Source: PGYR01 sp034670025 (GTDB lineage: Bacteria > Bacteroidota > Ignavibacteria > Kapaibacteriales > UBA2268). From it: a DNA stretch of 64,000 nt. The translations under genes and the position numbers were made by a program. The stretch spans positions 62,001 to 126,000 of the forward strand of contig JAXMOE010000004.1 in the NCBI GenBank assembly GCA_034670025.1, read 5' to 3'. The notes beneath the pieces were generated by a model. It was not told the origin of the DNA. It saw only the letters and a program-made list of their open reading frames with translations, and searched no databases. This document shows, in pieces, positions 27,412 to 36,388 of the stretch (positions are counted from its first letter, which is position 1; every line of letters begins with the position of its first letter).

Positions 27412-28023
27412 ATGACAATTGAAAAAGCAATTAAACAATATCTAGCAAGTGAACATTCAACTAGTTTGGATAATCAGTTAAAACGATATAGCAAACTCAG
27501 TTCTATAGAAACTGCTATTAATTATGCTTGTTATGGATTGTTACTAGACGATAAAAGCATACCTCAAAAAGATAAAGATGGTGAAAGCATATATTCTGAT
27601 CACTACTGGAATCAATATGTTCAAGGTTTTTATGGTAGAAAAAAACTTGAATATTTATCTTGGATAAAAAGTTATATAGTAAGTTTAAAAGATGAGAAGA
27701 AAGAACTGATTTCAGTTAAAACTTTCGATGAACTTTATGATATAGTGAATATAATAACTAAATCACATAAAGGATTTGGTGATTTATATTCGTACGATGT
27801 AACTTTAAGAGTATGTGCAAACTTAAATAAACCACAAACTGAATTAGTTTACTTACAACGTGGAGCAAAAGATGGGTATAAAATCCTTTTCCCTAAAGAT
27901 ACTAAAATACCACGTAAAGTCAAAAAGACTAAATTTGAAAAATTAACTAATAAATTTGAACCCTTATCGGCTTATAAGATTGAGAACTTACTTTGTGTTG
28001 CAATACAAGAAGGTTGGATATAA
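27412..28023 (+). CDS. Unknown protein with a helix-hairpin-helix-like motif
   Basis: 203 residues, soluble, Lys-rich. The segment KGFGDLYSYDVTLRVCANLNKPQTELVYLQRGAKDGYK resembles a hairpin (GxGxLxxYD) followed by a conserved block seen in small uncharacterised proteins. It begins 91 bp after the DUF6615-like gene in the same direction and ends tail to tail with the restriction operon, 7 bp apart. Confidence 0.55.
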   Translation: MTIEKAIKQYLASEHSTSLDNQLKRYSKLSSIETAINYACYGLLLDDKSIPQKDKDGESIYSDHYWNQYVQGFYGRKKLEYLSWIKSYIVSLKDEKKELISVKTFDELYDIVNIITKSHKGFGDLYSYDVTLRVCANLNKPQTELVYLQRGAKDGYKILFPKDTKIPRKVKKTKFEKLTNKFEPLSAYKIENLLCVAIQEGWI

Positions 28024-28030
28024 AAATAGT

Positions 28031-28951
28031 TTAATCTGACCTGCTTTCAACTTTATCAATTTCCTTAAGGCATAGATTTAGTAATGATAACATTCTGAAA
28101 AATAGGTAGTCCAGATAATTGGGATCATTTATCTTATTTTTATCAGTTTCAGTATGCCTTATCATGTTGTTGTTTCCAATTTCTCCCAATATTATAAACT
28201 CTTTTTCAAAGTCACAACTGATAATCTTATCATTTAAAGTGTTAACTAACTCTGTTGAACCTTTTTTCTTATCTTTATCTAGATAAGTTTTGATTCTCTC
28301 AAAAGCATCCCATAGCTTTTCTACTGCTATTTGTTTTTCATTCTTATCGAAGAACTTTTGTCTCGCTTGTTCTAAAAAAGTATTTATTTCTTCATCTTTA
28401 GATACAATTGTATTACTGAATAATAACTCTACGTTAATATTCAAGTCTAATAATTTGTTTAAGTCTGCACCCTGATTTGAAGAAATACAATCATTGATAA
28501 AAGTTTTAAAAGTCTCTTCAGCTTTATCAATCCTATCATCAAAGTCTTCTGGAAATTCTTGTTTGAATTTTCTTTTCTCAAATAATCCATATTGAATTAT
28601 TTTAATAATGTCATTAATATTTAGCTTTAGTAATTCATTCTTAACCCATATTCTTCTGGTTATAGTCAAAGAAGGTACGGTAAACCCAAGTTGAGAAAAA
28701 AACAGCTCCAATTCCCAACCTTTCAAGTATGGGTAATCTTTGTGATCTCCACAGATAAACTCTGCAAGATCTTCTTCAAAATAGTAACAGTTATTCCTAG
28801 CTTGCAATAACTTTAATTCCCACAAATCTTCTTCTTGATTATTTGTTCTTTCTAGCTCAGCAATTGAATCTTGAATTAGTGCTTTTAATTCATCAAGAGC
28901 AGAAGTTGGTTTATATGTATTTTCAATAAGGGACATCTTCTTCTTCATCAT
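28031..28951 (-). CDS. Helical accessory protein of the type I R-M operon, possibly HEPN/Abi-like
   Basis: 306 residues, helical, charged, no membrane segment. The C-terminus has NNNMIRHTETDKNKINDPNYLDYLFFRMLSLLNLCLKEI, an R-H pair followed by a long helix as seen in Abi C-terminal or HEPN-like domains. This is a weak resemblance. It overlaps the 68-residue gene, which in turn overlaps hsdS, so it is the last gene of the restriction operon. It may be a back-up abortive-infection component or an assembly factor. Confidence 0.6.
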   Translation of the reverse strand: MMKKKMSLIENTYKPTSALDELKALIQDSIAELERTNNQEEDLWELKLLQARNNCYYFEEDLAEFICGDHKDYPYLKGWELELFFSQLGFTVPSLTITRRIWVKNELLKLNINDIIKIIQYGLFEKRKFKQEFPEDFDDRIDKAEETFKTFINDCISSNQGADLNKLLDLNINVELLFSNTIVSKDEEINTFLEQARQKFFDKNEKQIAVEKLWDAFERIKTYLDKDKKKGSTELVNTLNDKIISCDFEKEFIILGEIGNNNMIRHTETDKNKINDPNYLDYLFFRMLSLLNLCLKEIDKVESRSD

Positions 28952-29129
28952 CTTCTTTTTCGAAATAAACTAAGTTTGCAAACCTCTCAGATCTAATATG
29001 ATTTAGGTTCCCTAATAGTTCATCTTTAAATTTTTCAAATAGTTCAATATTCACTTCATCTTCTTGTCTAAACTTTTCTAGTTTTTCTAGACATTCTCTA
29101 TAATATTCAAGCCTTTTACTTTTCTCCAT
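28923..29129 (-). CDS. Small helical protein between hsdS and the 306-residue gene
   Basis: 68 residues from ATG 29127-29129 (MEKSKRLEYYRECLEKLEKF). A longer frame from 29156 adds nine residues but lies inside hsdS, and the shorter start overlaps the hsdS stop by 14 bp. Almost entirely charged helix with an acidic tail (EKEDDEEEDVPY). Overlaps the next gene by 29 bp. No family known. Its size and position resemble an antitoxin- or chaperone-like partner of the 306-residue protein. Confidence 0.6.
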   Translation of the reverse strand: MEKSKRLEYYRECLEKLEKFRQEDEVNIELFEKFKDELLGNLNHIRSERFANLVYFEKEDDEEEDVPY

Positions 29130-30330
29130 CTCCCCCCTCTCCCATACCCGATACATCCACCTTACTCAAATCCAGTTTCCCTTTAAAAGCTTTTTGGCTC
29201 AAGCTTCCATATAGGTTTTCAAGTTCAGTCAAACTGTCAGAAAAAGATATTTTTAGCTTTTCTACGTGCTCTACAATAACATCGAAATTGTGTTGAAGAT
29301 TTTTAGGAGGGGTTGGTATAATTATTTTCTTCAAGGCTAAGATTTTTAATTCTGCAAATGTTGTACCAGAGGCAATGTTTTTGTAATTCTTTCTAAATAT
29401 TTCCTTTAAAGCTTCTCTTAGGTACACGCTAGAAATAATTGATTCATCTACTTTAATCCACAAAACACGACCATCTTTGAAATAGAATGGTTTACTATCT
29501 GTAACTCTTAAAATTCTACCATCAGGACAGATAGAAGGCATAAGGAGATCACCAATTTTAGGTACACCTGTGTGTTCTTTTAATTTTTGATAATGAGTTT
29601 CTTTAATAAATAATTTAGGTTCAATTTTCGTTCCTTCACTTAATTTTCCAATTTCCGTACCTCGAAAAAAAGGTATTCCATTATCTACTAGTTCATTCAC
29701 AAATACACGCTTACCAGACCCAACTTCAGAAATTATTCCTAACGGTACAATCTCCCAACCTTTATCATTTCTGACTGGATCCCCAAACATCTCCAAAAAA
29801 GTAGATTTTAAAAACTCATCTAATAGTTCTATACTTTCTTTTCTTTTTTGAATCAATGTTTCACAATCAGAGAGAACTTTGGCAATTCGTTTTTGGTTAT
29901 CAAGTGAAGGAAAATTAACTTCAATGTTTTTTAATATTTTCCCAGAAATATTGGGTTGCCCGCCTCCGACACCCATCCCAATTAACTCGTTTTTTATGCT
30001 TTTTAAATAAAAATATAAGAAGTCATGATTCACATTTGAGTTTGGTAGAAAAGCTGCACAAGCTTGATTTGTAGCAGCTTCTATTTTTAGAATTGAACAA
30101 TTCCCAATTGTAGCTCCATACATTGCCAATAAAACAGTATTACAAGGAAATAATTTAGCAGAAGATTTATCTAACCCCAATTGAGTAATCCTGCCAGGAA
30201 TAATACGTAAATTTTTAACTTTTAAATCGCCTGTTCTAACCCAAGGGATATTGCCACCTTCATAGTAATCCCCACCTCCCTTTCTGGGTGTGCCACCTGA
30301 TGTGATTTCGAAATATTTACCTAGTTTCAT
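29116..30330 (-). CDS. hsdS: Type I restriction-modification specificity subunit
   Basis: 404 residues. Two target-recognition domains, each with the usual opening: residues 3-25 (LGKYFEITSGGTPRKGG) with NIPWVRTGDL, and about 190-225 (WEIVPLGIISEVGSGKRVF) with GIPFFRGTEI. After each comes a conserved helix (LDNQKRIAKVLSDCETLIQKRKE; LQHNFDVIVEHVEKLKISF). HsdS sets the DNA sequence recognised by the HsdM/HsdR complex. Full length for the family. Its ATG lies 1 bp after the hsdM stop. Confidence 0.93.
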   Translation of the reverse strand: MKLGKYFEITSGGTPRKGGGDYYEGGNIPWVRTGDLKVKNLRIIPGRITQLGLDKSSAKLFPCNTVLLAMYGATIGNCSILKIEAATNQACAAFLPNSNVNHDFLYFYLKSIKNELIGMGVGGGQPNISGKILKNIEVNFPSLDNQKRIAKVLSDCETLIQKRKESIELLDEFLKSTFLEMFGDPVRNDKGWEIVPLGIISEVGSGKRVFVNELVDNGIPFFRGTEIGKLSEGTKIEPKLFIKETHYQKLKEHTGVPKIGDLLMPSICPDGRILRVTDSKPFYFKDGRVLWIKVDESIISSVYLREALKEIFRKNYKNIASGTTFAELKILALKKIIIPTPPKNLQHNFDVIVEHVEKLKISFSDSLTELENLYGSLSQKAFKGKLDLSKVDVSGMGEGGDGEK

Positions 30331-30331
30331 T

Positions 30332-31936
30332 TTATAAATAATTCTTTAATGTTTTCAAACCATCAATAATTTCACCTTCTAATCCACCTTTACCATTTTC
30401 ACCAATTAGCTTTTCTAATATAACTTTTGGGTTCTCGTAAACGATTTCTTCAAATACTTCTTCTTTGTATTTAGCATAGCTCAAATCATATCCTTCTTCA
30501 ATGATTTCAGATTTTGGAACATAAAAGTATTTACTCTTTCTATCATTTGTTTTAGCATCATATTTGCTACGAAACTGCTTAACTATATCTTGTAGGTCTC
30601 CATGACCCTTTTCATTTTTAGCTCGTTTATCATCTAGACTGTATCCATCCGATTCCATATCATAAAACCAAACGTTCTCAGTCTCTCCACCTTTAGTAAA
30701 TACGAGTAAAGCAGTACTCACACCAGCATAGGGTTTGAAAACACCGCTAGGCATACTTACTACTGCTTTCAATTGGGATTCTTCTATCATCAACTTCCTT
30801 GCTGCCTGAAACGCTTTACTTGTTCCAAACAGAACACCTTGTGGAACTATAATACCAGCAGTACCACCCATCTTTAGCATATTATATATACGCTCTATGA
30901 ATAGGAGTTCTGTTTTTGTAGTCTTTAGTTTCAGTTCTTCATTTATATCACCTTTATCTATACTCCCAGTAAAAGGTGGGTTCGCAAGCACTATGTCATA
31001 TTCAGAAGTCTCATGATAGCCCTTGCTCAATGTGTCTTTGTAGTCAATCTGGGGAGAATCAATACCGTGCATCATTAGGTTCATTAAACCCAACCGAACC
31101 ATAGTAGAGTCTATATCGTAGCCTCTTAATCGCTCACCTAGTATATCTTTCACTTCTTCAGTTAGCAAAGCACTTTTGCTATTACGGATAAAACCATCTT
31201 CATCTGGCTTTAACTCGGCTTTGTTCTTATCTAACTGAGTCACCATATATTGGTAAGCTCCCAAAAGGAAACCACCTGTACCGCAAGCAGGATCAGCGAC
31301 TCTTTGTCCTAATTTTGGATCAACTAACTCAACCAATAGTTTTATAATGTGCCTTGGTGTACGGAATTGGCCATTTTTACCAGCAGCGGCAATTTCACTC
31401 AACAGCATTTCATATACATCGCCTTGTATATCCTGAAAATCTTGCCCATTTTCTTTTGCATCTTTCTCTATCTCTTCATATATCTCGTCTATGCTTTTTA
31501 TAGCTTCTAGTAATAAGGAAGGCTTAGGAATAATGAAAACTGCATTCGCCATGTGCTTAGTAAACGGAGAATTACCTTTGTCCAATTGCTTCAGAAAAAG
31601 AAATACAAACCTTTGTATATGATTCAGCATCTCGTCCGCAGGCATACGTTTAAATTCGCTCCATCTTAACTTTTGTTTATCAATCCCATTCTGTTTTTTT
31701 TCTTTATCTTCATTAGTCAAATAGAATGTTCCCGAAAACATAGATGTGAATTTATCGCCAGTAAATTCAGCATTTGCCATAGATTCTAAATCGTTTTCAT
31801 CCAATTTTTTCATAAATAGCAAATACGTTATTTGCTCTATGGCTGACAGTGGATTCGATATACCACCACTCCAAAACTTGTTCCAGAGGTCATCAATTTT
31901 TGATGCTATTGTGGAGTTACTACTTAATAAGCTCAT
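30332..31936 (-). CDS. hsdM: Type I restriction-modification DNA methyltransferase subunit
   Basis: 534 residues with the HsdM N-terminal helical domain, the SAM-binding motif DPACGTGG (residues 215-222) and the catalytic N6-adenine motif NPPF (319-322). Methylates adenine in the host recognition site together with HsdS. Length and motif order are those of an intact type I M subunit. Follows hsdR with a 1-bp gap or slight overlap, and precedes hsdS. Confidence 0.95.
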   Translation of the reverse strand: MSLLSSNSTIASKIDDLWNKFWSGGISNPLSAIEQITYLLFMKKLDENDLESMANAEFTGDKFTSMFSGTFYLTNEDKEKKQNGIDKQKLRWSEFKRMPADEMLNHIQRFVFLFLKQLDKGNSPFTKHMANAVFIIPKPSLLLEAIKSIDEIYEEIEKDAKENGQDFQDIQGDVYEMLLSEIAAAGKNGQFRTPRHIIKLLVELVDPKLGQRVADPACGTGGFLLGAYQYMVTQLDKNKAELKPDEDGFIRNSKSALLTEEVKDILGERLRGYDIDSTMVRLGLMNLMMHGIDSPQIDYKDTLSKGYHETSEYDIVLANPPFTGSIDKGDINEELKLKTTKTELLFIERIYNMLKMGGTAGIIVPQGVLFGTSKAFQAARKLMIEESQLKAVVSMPSGVFKPYAGVSTALLVFTKGGETENVWFYDMESDGYSLDDKRAKNEKGHGDLQDIVKQFRSKYDAKTNDRKSKYFYVPKSEIIEEGYDLSYAKYKEEVFEEIVYENPKVILEKLIGENGKGGLEGEIIDGLKTLKNYL

Positions 31937-31937
31937 G

Positions 31938-34733
31938 TTATGCCGCGAATTTTTCAGTTAATATTAATATTTCTTTTATCTCAGATGGAGAGAAAACACC
32001 ACGAATACCTTTTGGGTGAATAATTGTAAACGGTGAAGAGATTAAATCTCGCTTCTCTATTTTCCCTCTTTCTATTATGTAATCTTTCAGTAAGATCAAG
32101 AAATCAATTTGCCTTGTTGTCAAATTAGTGTGTTCTTGTATAAATTTATGTACTGAGCGACCCACCTCTTCATCAAAGCTCTCTAATATTTCTATACCCA
32201 ATATATGCTTTATAAACTGAATGAATTTTGCCTTCTGATGATTGTAAACTTTGCGGAGTAACAGTTCAGTTATGTGCGGGTCTTCTTCATGAAGGTCTAC
32301 TGCCAATTTTTCGGTTTCTTCTTCTGTAATCTGTCCACCAGACTTAATTTTTTGTAGGATTGGGTTCTTTTCAACTAACTCTGCTATTTTTGATTCAACC
32401 ATTTCTCGGTACTTAGAGATACTAACAGACTCATTTTTCGGACCAAATTCAACCCATTCTTTGGTTTTAACTAAATCTTGAAAATCCAATTTTGAAGGTC
32501 CTTCCAATGGTCCAATTTGTTCCCTGTACTTTACTAGTGGTGCAATAGTATCTGTAAGCTCATCAAATCCTTCATCATTAATTGTTGACCAAAATTTATT
32601 TGTCAATACCTTGTTTATGTAATCTTTATGTCTTGCTACTGTATTAATAGACAAAGGCAACTCACTAACTACATTAATGATACCCTCTTTCATAGTGTCG
32701 AATTTACCGGTCTCTCCTAATAAATGAGCGAGTGAGGTTTCTAAGACATTTTTACTAAAACGCATTGCTTTGAAATCCGATTGGGAAACAGTTCTAAAAA
32801 GCGGTTTGACGGTATTACGTAGAAACTCAATCTTTTCAGCAGACAATTGATTCCAAAAAGCATCAACTTCTACTTTAGCCAAATCAGCTCTGGAATCTAT
32901 TATCACAACCGATTTTTTAGGTAATTCAGTTATTTGTTCTCTTAATTTTTCGATTTCTTTTTTAGCAATTTGGGGTTTCCCTTTTGCCAGAGCTTTTTCA
33001 ATCTTGTCAATTCTGATACCAGCAAATTGAACTGGTAATGGAATTAATCCTTTGGGCTCCTTACCTTTTGGATTCAATTTAAAGTATTCAAAATTATCCC
33101 AACAATCCATGATTAGAAACGAGTCTTTTTCCGTACACCAAGGTTTAATTTTTGTAGGCTCTAGTAGTCGAGTTCCTCTACCAATCATCTGCCAGAATCT
33201 AGTATATGAATACACCGGTTTAGCAAAAACAAGGTTTACTAATTCACGTACGTCTATGCCGGTATCAAGCATACCCACACTTATTGCAACTCTAGGCATG
33301 TCATTGTGTGAGAATTGATGTAGTAATCCCCCTTTGCCATAAACACGAGGGTCATCGGAGACTATTACTTTCGCCAATTCACCTGCGTACTCTGGGTAGA
33401 GTGAATCAAAAATCTTTTCTATCCTTCTTGCATGTGCTATAGATATACAGAAGAAAATCGTCTTGCCAGGGAGAACTCCATTAGGGTCTTTTATGGATTC
33501 CTCCATAAATTCCTTTACTATAGTAACATTCGTTCCCTTGTTAATTACAGACTTCTCTATATCCGTACCTTCGAAGTTTATTTCTTCTACCTCTTTCCCT
33601 TCAAGAATCAAATTTTTCTGATCTTCAAGGCTTATGGAACGTTTACTAATTCCTTCTGCTTGAAACTTAGTTTGTATTTTCATTACTTGAAAATCACAAA
33701 GATAAGGCGGTATATTGTTAATTGCTTCTTCATACGAATATGCAAAAGAAGGTAATCCATCTTCACATTCGAAGAGCTTGAATGTGTTATGATCAATTAC
33801 ATCTGTCGGAGTAGCAGTCAATCCAAGTGTAGTTGTGTTAAAATAATCTAATACTTCTTTATATTTATTGTAAATAGAACGGTGACTTTCATCAACAACA
33901 ATCAAATCGAAAAAATGTGGAGACAATGAATACTCTTCATCTCTAATAATATTAAGCATAGTAGGATAAGTTGAAACATAAATACGTCTATCTTTAGCAA
34001 TAGACTTTTCACCTATTTTTGGCCACCTAGGTTCATTAGGTAAAAATTCTTTGAATGCTTCTAATGCTTGGTTTCGCAGTGCTATCCTGTCAACTAAGAA
34101 CAGTACTCTTTCAGCCCAGCCAGCTCTCATAATAGCATCTACTAATGCAATTGTGGTTCTGGTCTTACCTGTTCCAGTGGCCATAACTAAAAGGAACTTT
34201 TGTCTCTTTTTTTCAATCCCTTCCATAACAGAGCGAATAGCATGAATCTGATAATCACGTCCAGCTATGTCAATATTAATTAACTCTTGAGCTAATGGTT
34301 TTCTATTTCTTCTTATATATGAATATCGTTCTAAATCGTCTCTGGAAGGAAAACCAATAACTTTTTTAGGAGGATAGCTCCCTAAATCCCAATAGAATAT
34401 TTCAAACCCGTTAGTGTAAAAACAGAAGGGTAATTCACCACCCAATTCCTTCTGAATGTTCTGACAATATTGTTTCGCTTGTTCTCTTCCTAATTCAGCA
34501 TTTACCGAGGTCTTCTTAGCTTCTACAACGGCAATAATTTTCCCATCTTTACCATAAAGTACATAATCTGAATATTGATGTCCGCTATATGGCGTTTGTG
34601 CTTCGCTTACGCCATCAGGCAAACCAACATTGATATCGTATTCAATGCCTACTTGGGTTTGGTCACTAATATCCCATCCAGCTTCATCAAGCTGTTTGTC
34701 AATTAATTCCTTCCTTGTTTTTGCCTCGTTCAT
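31938..34733 (-). CDS. hsdR: Type I restriction endonuclease/translocase subunit
   Basis: 931 residues. Nuclease domain with Asp56 and the Glu71-Ala-Lys73 signature (VVEAKK), SF2 helicase with Walker A ATGTGKT (185-191) and DESH box (281-284), and an EcoEI-type C-terminal region. It cuts unmodified DNA after ATP-driven translocation. It starts 4 bp after the stop of a foreign hsdR scrap (34738-34878), as if the system replaced an older one. First gene of the operon R-M-S-68 aa-306 aa. Confidence 0.94.
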   Translation of the reverse strand: MNEAKTRKELIDKQLDEAGWDISDQTQVGIEYDINVGLPDGVSEAQTPYSGHQYSDYVLYGKDGKIIAVVEAKKTSVNAELGREQAKQYCQNIQKELGGELPFCFYTNGFEIFYWDLGSYPPKKVIGFPSRDDLERYSYIRRNRKPLAQELINIDIAGRDYQIHAIRSVMEGIEKKRQKFLLVMATGTGKTRTTIALVDAIMRAGWAERVLFLVDRIALRNQALEAFKEFLPNEPRWPKIGEKSIAKDRRIYVSTYPTMLNIIRDEEYSLSPHFFDLIVVDESHRSIYNKYKEVLDYFNTTTLGLTATPTDVIDHNTFKLFECEDGLPSFAYSYEEAINNIPPYLCDFQVMKIQTKFQAEGISKRSISLEDQKNLILEGKEVEEINFEGTDIEKSVINKGTNVTIVKEFMEESIKDPNGVLPGKTIFFCISIAHARRIEKIFDSLYPEYAGELAKVIVSDDPRVYGKGGLLHQFSHNDMPRVAISVGMLDTGIDVRELVNLVFAKPVYSYTRFWQMIGRGTRLLEPTKIKPWCTEKDSFLIMDCWDNFEYFKLNPKGKEPKGLIPLPVQFAGIRIDKIEKALAKGKPQIAKKEIEKLREQITELPKKSVVIIDSRADLAKVEVDAFWNQLSAEKIEFLRNTVKPLFRTVSQSDFKAMRFSKNVLETSLAHLLGETGKFDTMKEGIINVVSELPLSINTVARHKDYINKVLTNKFWSTINDEGFDELTDTIAPLVKYREQIGPLEGPSKLDFQDLVKTKEWVEFGPKNESVSISKYREMVESKIAELVEKNPILQKIKSGGQITEEETEKLAVDLHEEDPHITELLLRKVYNHQKAKFIQFIKHILGIEILESFDEEVGRSVHKFIQEHTNLTTRQIDFLILLKDYIIERGKIEKRDLISSPFTIIHPKGIRGVFSPSEIKEILILTEKFAA

Positions 34734-34737
34734 ACTA

Positions 34738-34878
34738 TTACTTTTCTATTACAATAAAGTCTTTTATGTTTGTGTCTAAATTCCATTTAACATCATTCAA
34801 GGATAGATATTCATAACCTAGCCTAGTTAGATGTAGTATAGTAGGTATTTTCACCCTAGAATCGTCGTTGAATTGCAT
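34738..34878 (-). pseudogene. 46-residue scrap of another type I HsdR N-terminus
   Basis: ATG at 34876-34878 to TAA at 34738-34740. MQFNDDSRVKIPTILHLTRL followed by GYEYLSL matches the opening of a different HsdR subfamily (a start with NFNEDSRVKIPxxLHLTRLGYEY). It then ends in FIVIEK. It resembles neither the intact HsdR beside it nor the fragment at 2957-3335. Probably left by exchange of restriction modules. Confidence 0.65.
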
Positions 34879-35065
34879 TAATAATCAATATAATTTCATT
34901 AGATTCCAATATAACAAATAATATTATTCTTAGAAAGTTTCTCTGATATGTTATAAGGAAATTAGCTCTCATTGAACTTATAGTACAATGGTTTTTGATA
35001 CTGTGATAATCTATTTCTGAGATTTCACCCTGTTTTAGTCAGTTTTTAATTTTGGGTACACAAGC

Positions 35066-35251
35066 TCACCCCCTCTTTAGACCTTCCATAGATTTTCTGA
35101 CTCTATCGTTATCATACGCTCTATATGCTTTGAGTGTAACATCAATTGGAACAACTTTACGAACATAATTAGGATTTTTTTCAACCTCTATTAATCTTCG
35201 TAATACTAACTCAAGCACTTGAAAAATTGGAAAAGTTTGAAATACTCAAAT
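35066..35251 (-). pseudogene. Tyrosine recombinase remnant with internal deletion
   Basis: In one frame on the minus strand FQTFPIFQVLELVLRRLIEV (about 35244-35185) matches the end of the recombinase at 1-859 (FQTIPIFPELELVLRRLKEI). Then comes a direct jump to VPIDVTLKAYRAYDNDRVRK, the region round the catalytic Tyr, and a stop at 35066-35068. About 50-60 residues with the HxxR box are missing, as is everything upstream. It lies 78 bp inside the right att repeat, the same relative place and orientation as the recombinase at 1-859 has to the left repeat. Confidence 0.8.
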
Positions 35252-35328
35252 AGTGCATATGTGGTGCAAAACTGCAATGAATGTCATACACACTTACTAT
35301 TTATACAGTTACAAATTGCTTACACCGT

Positions 35329-35411
35329 ACTGAAAATCCTTGTGTCGGGGGTTCAAATCCCTCTTCGACCACTACACAAAAGCCCTTGTATCTAACTGAT
35401 GCAAGGGCTTT
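35329..35411 (+). repeat. att-like direct repeat (right copy): tRNA-Phe 3' half plus terminator
   Basis: 83 bp, one mismatch to 963-1045. Again only the anticodon loop, T arm and acceptor 3' strand are present, here ending CGACCACTA, with the same terminator hairpin behind. No 5' half lies upstream. It marks the island/chromosome junction: a VOC gene and rho follow. Confidence 0.9.
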
Positions 35412-35550
35412 GTTTATTTATATGCTTATCTGTATTTTTATCATAACTTCTCATGTTTTGACACAATTTCTGACACAGTTGATTTACTCAAAAATACTTT
35501 GTGTATTTTTTTGTATATTGAGATATGTTTAATCAAATAAATTAATTAAT

Positions 35551-35943
35551 ATGAGCAACCAATATAAACCAAATGGATACAATTCTGTGTCACCTTACTT
35601 CGTGGTGGAAGATGCAAGAAAACTAATTGATTTGCTACTTGAGCTATTCGATGGTGAAGAGCTCAGGGTGTATGATATGCCAGACGGCAGCATAATGCAT
35701 GCAGAAATACGAATAGATGACTCTATACTTATGTTTGGTGGTGCAAACGAAGATTATAAGCCAAACAAACTGCTAACTCACATCTACGTACCCAATGTAG
35801 ATGCTACTTATGAAAAAGCGATAGAGCTTGGCTGTACCCCGATAGAAAAGCCAAAAGAACAAGAAGGCGACCCAGACAGAAGAGGCAGCTTCAAAGACTT
35901 TGCAGGAAATATTTGGTCTATTGGAACTCAGGTTAGTGGGTGA
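35551..35943 (+). CDS. VOC-superfamily (glyoxalase/PhnB-like) protein
   Basis: 130 residues. YNSVSPYFVVEDARKLIDLL at the N-terminus, MPDGSIMHAEIRIDDSILMF and the ending RRGSFKDFAGNIWSIGTQ are the hallmarks of the PhnB-like branch of vicinal-oxygen-chelate proteins. Metal-ligand candidates are His (MHAEI) and Asp/Glu residues, but the true substrate cannot be read. First chromosomal gene after the island. No partner gene nearby. Confidence 0.88.
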   Translation: MSNQYKPNGYNSVSPYFVVEDARKLIDLLLELFDGEELRVYDMPDGSIMHAEIRIDDSILMFGGANEDYKPNKLLTHIYVPNVDATYEKAIELGCTPIEKPKEQEGDPDRRGSFKDFAGNIWSIGTQVSG

Positions 35944-36007
35944 AAACAGTTAATTCACTAACGCAATTCGAATTATTTTTCTATATTATGTGGTGGGGTT
36001 GATTAAT

Positions 36008-36388
36008 TTAGAACTTACTTATTGTAAGGACAAAGCCCCCTATTAATATAAAATGCCATAAATAATATATTAATTTAACTTTCTTCTGTGATAGATTTAT
36101 TGAAACTTTTTCATAGTTCTTTTTAGAAAAAGAAACAATCCTGTCTATTAGTATAAATACAATTATAAGGTATAGTATTGAAAATAATTCAATTTCTGAT
36201 TTACTTTCCATTTCCATTATGTTGTATTTTCGAATTAAAAAATATGTGAAAGCAAACTTGATTGCAAAAAGAACACCCAATCTAGACCCTGAATAATCTC
36301 TTCTGTCCATTAAAAATGTTTTGTAATTCTTATGATACAGATAAACAACATGATACATTTTACAGATTATTATTTGGAACTTGTTCAT
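36008..36388 (-). CDS. Unknown small membrane protein in the immunity-like cluster
   Basis: 126 residues from ATG 36386-36388, which overlaps the stop of the upstream broken gene (TAATG). A longer frame starts at 36403. Hydrophobic segments at about 40-55, 70-85 and 105-125 (numbered from the short start). No family recognised. Membership in the row of small genes 37228-36008 suggests a related role, perhaps toxin immunity. Confidence 0.6.
   Translation of the reverse strand: MNKFQIIICKMYHVVYLYHKNYKTFLMDRRDYSGSRLGVLFAIKFAFTYFLIRKYNIMEMESKSEIELFSILYLIIVFILIDRIVSFSKKNYEKVSINLSQKKVKLIYYLWHFILIGGFVLTISKF

Larger units (their letters stand above)
963..35411. mobile_element. Integrative genomic island at a tRNA-Phe 3' end (about 34.4 kb)
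   Basis: Bounded by the 83-bp repeats, with a tyrosine recombinase just inside the left end and a recombinase remnant just inside the right. No conjugation, replication or phage structural gene was seen. The cargo is restriction-modification, secreted T9SS proteins and unknown small genes. Base composition is visibly more AT-rich than lpdA or ligA. To the right, core-like genes (VOC, rho) start at once. To the left, another recombinase suggests a second element in tandem. Confidence 0.82.

Noticed and set aside
35281..35532. Plus-strand 83-codon open frame
   Set aside because: It runs across the tRNA remnant and terminator of the right att repeat and has no protein-like features.
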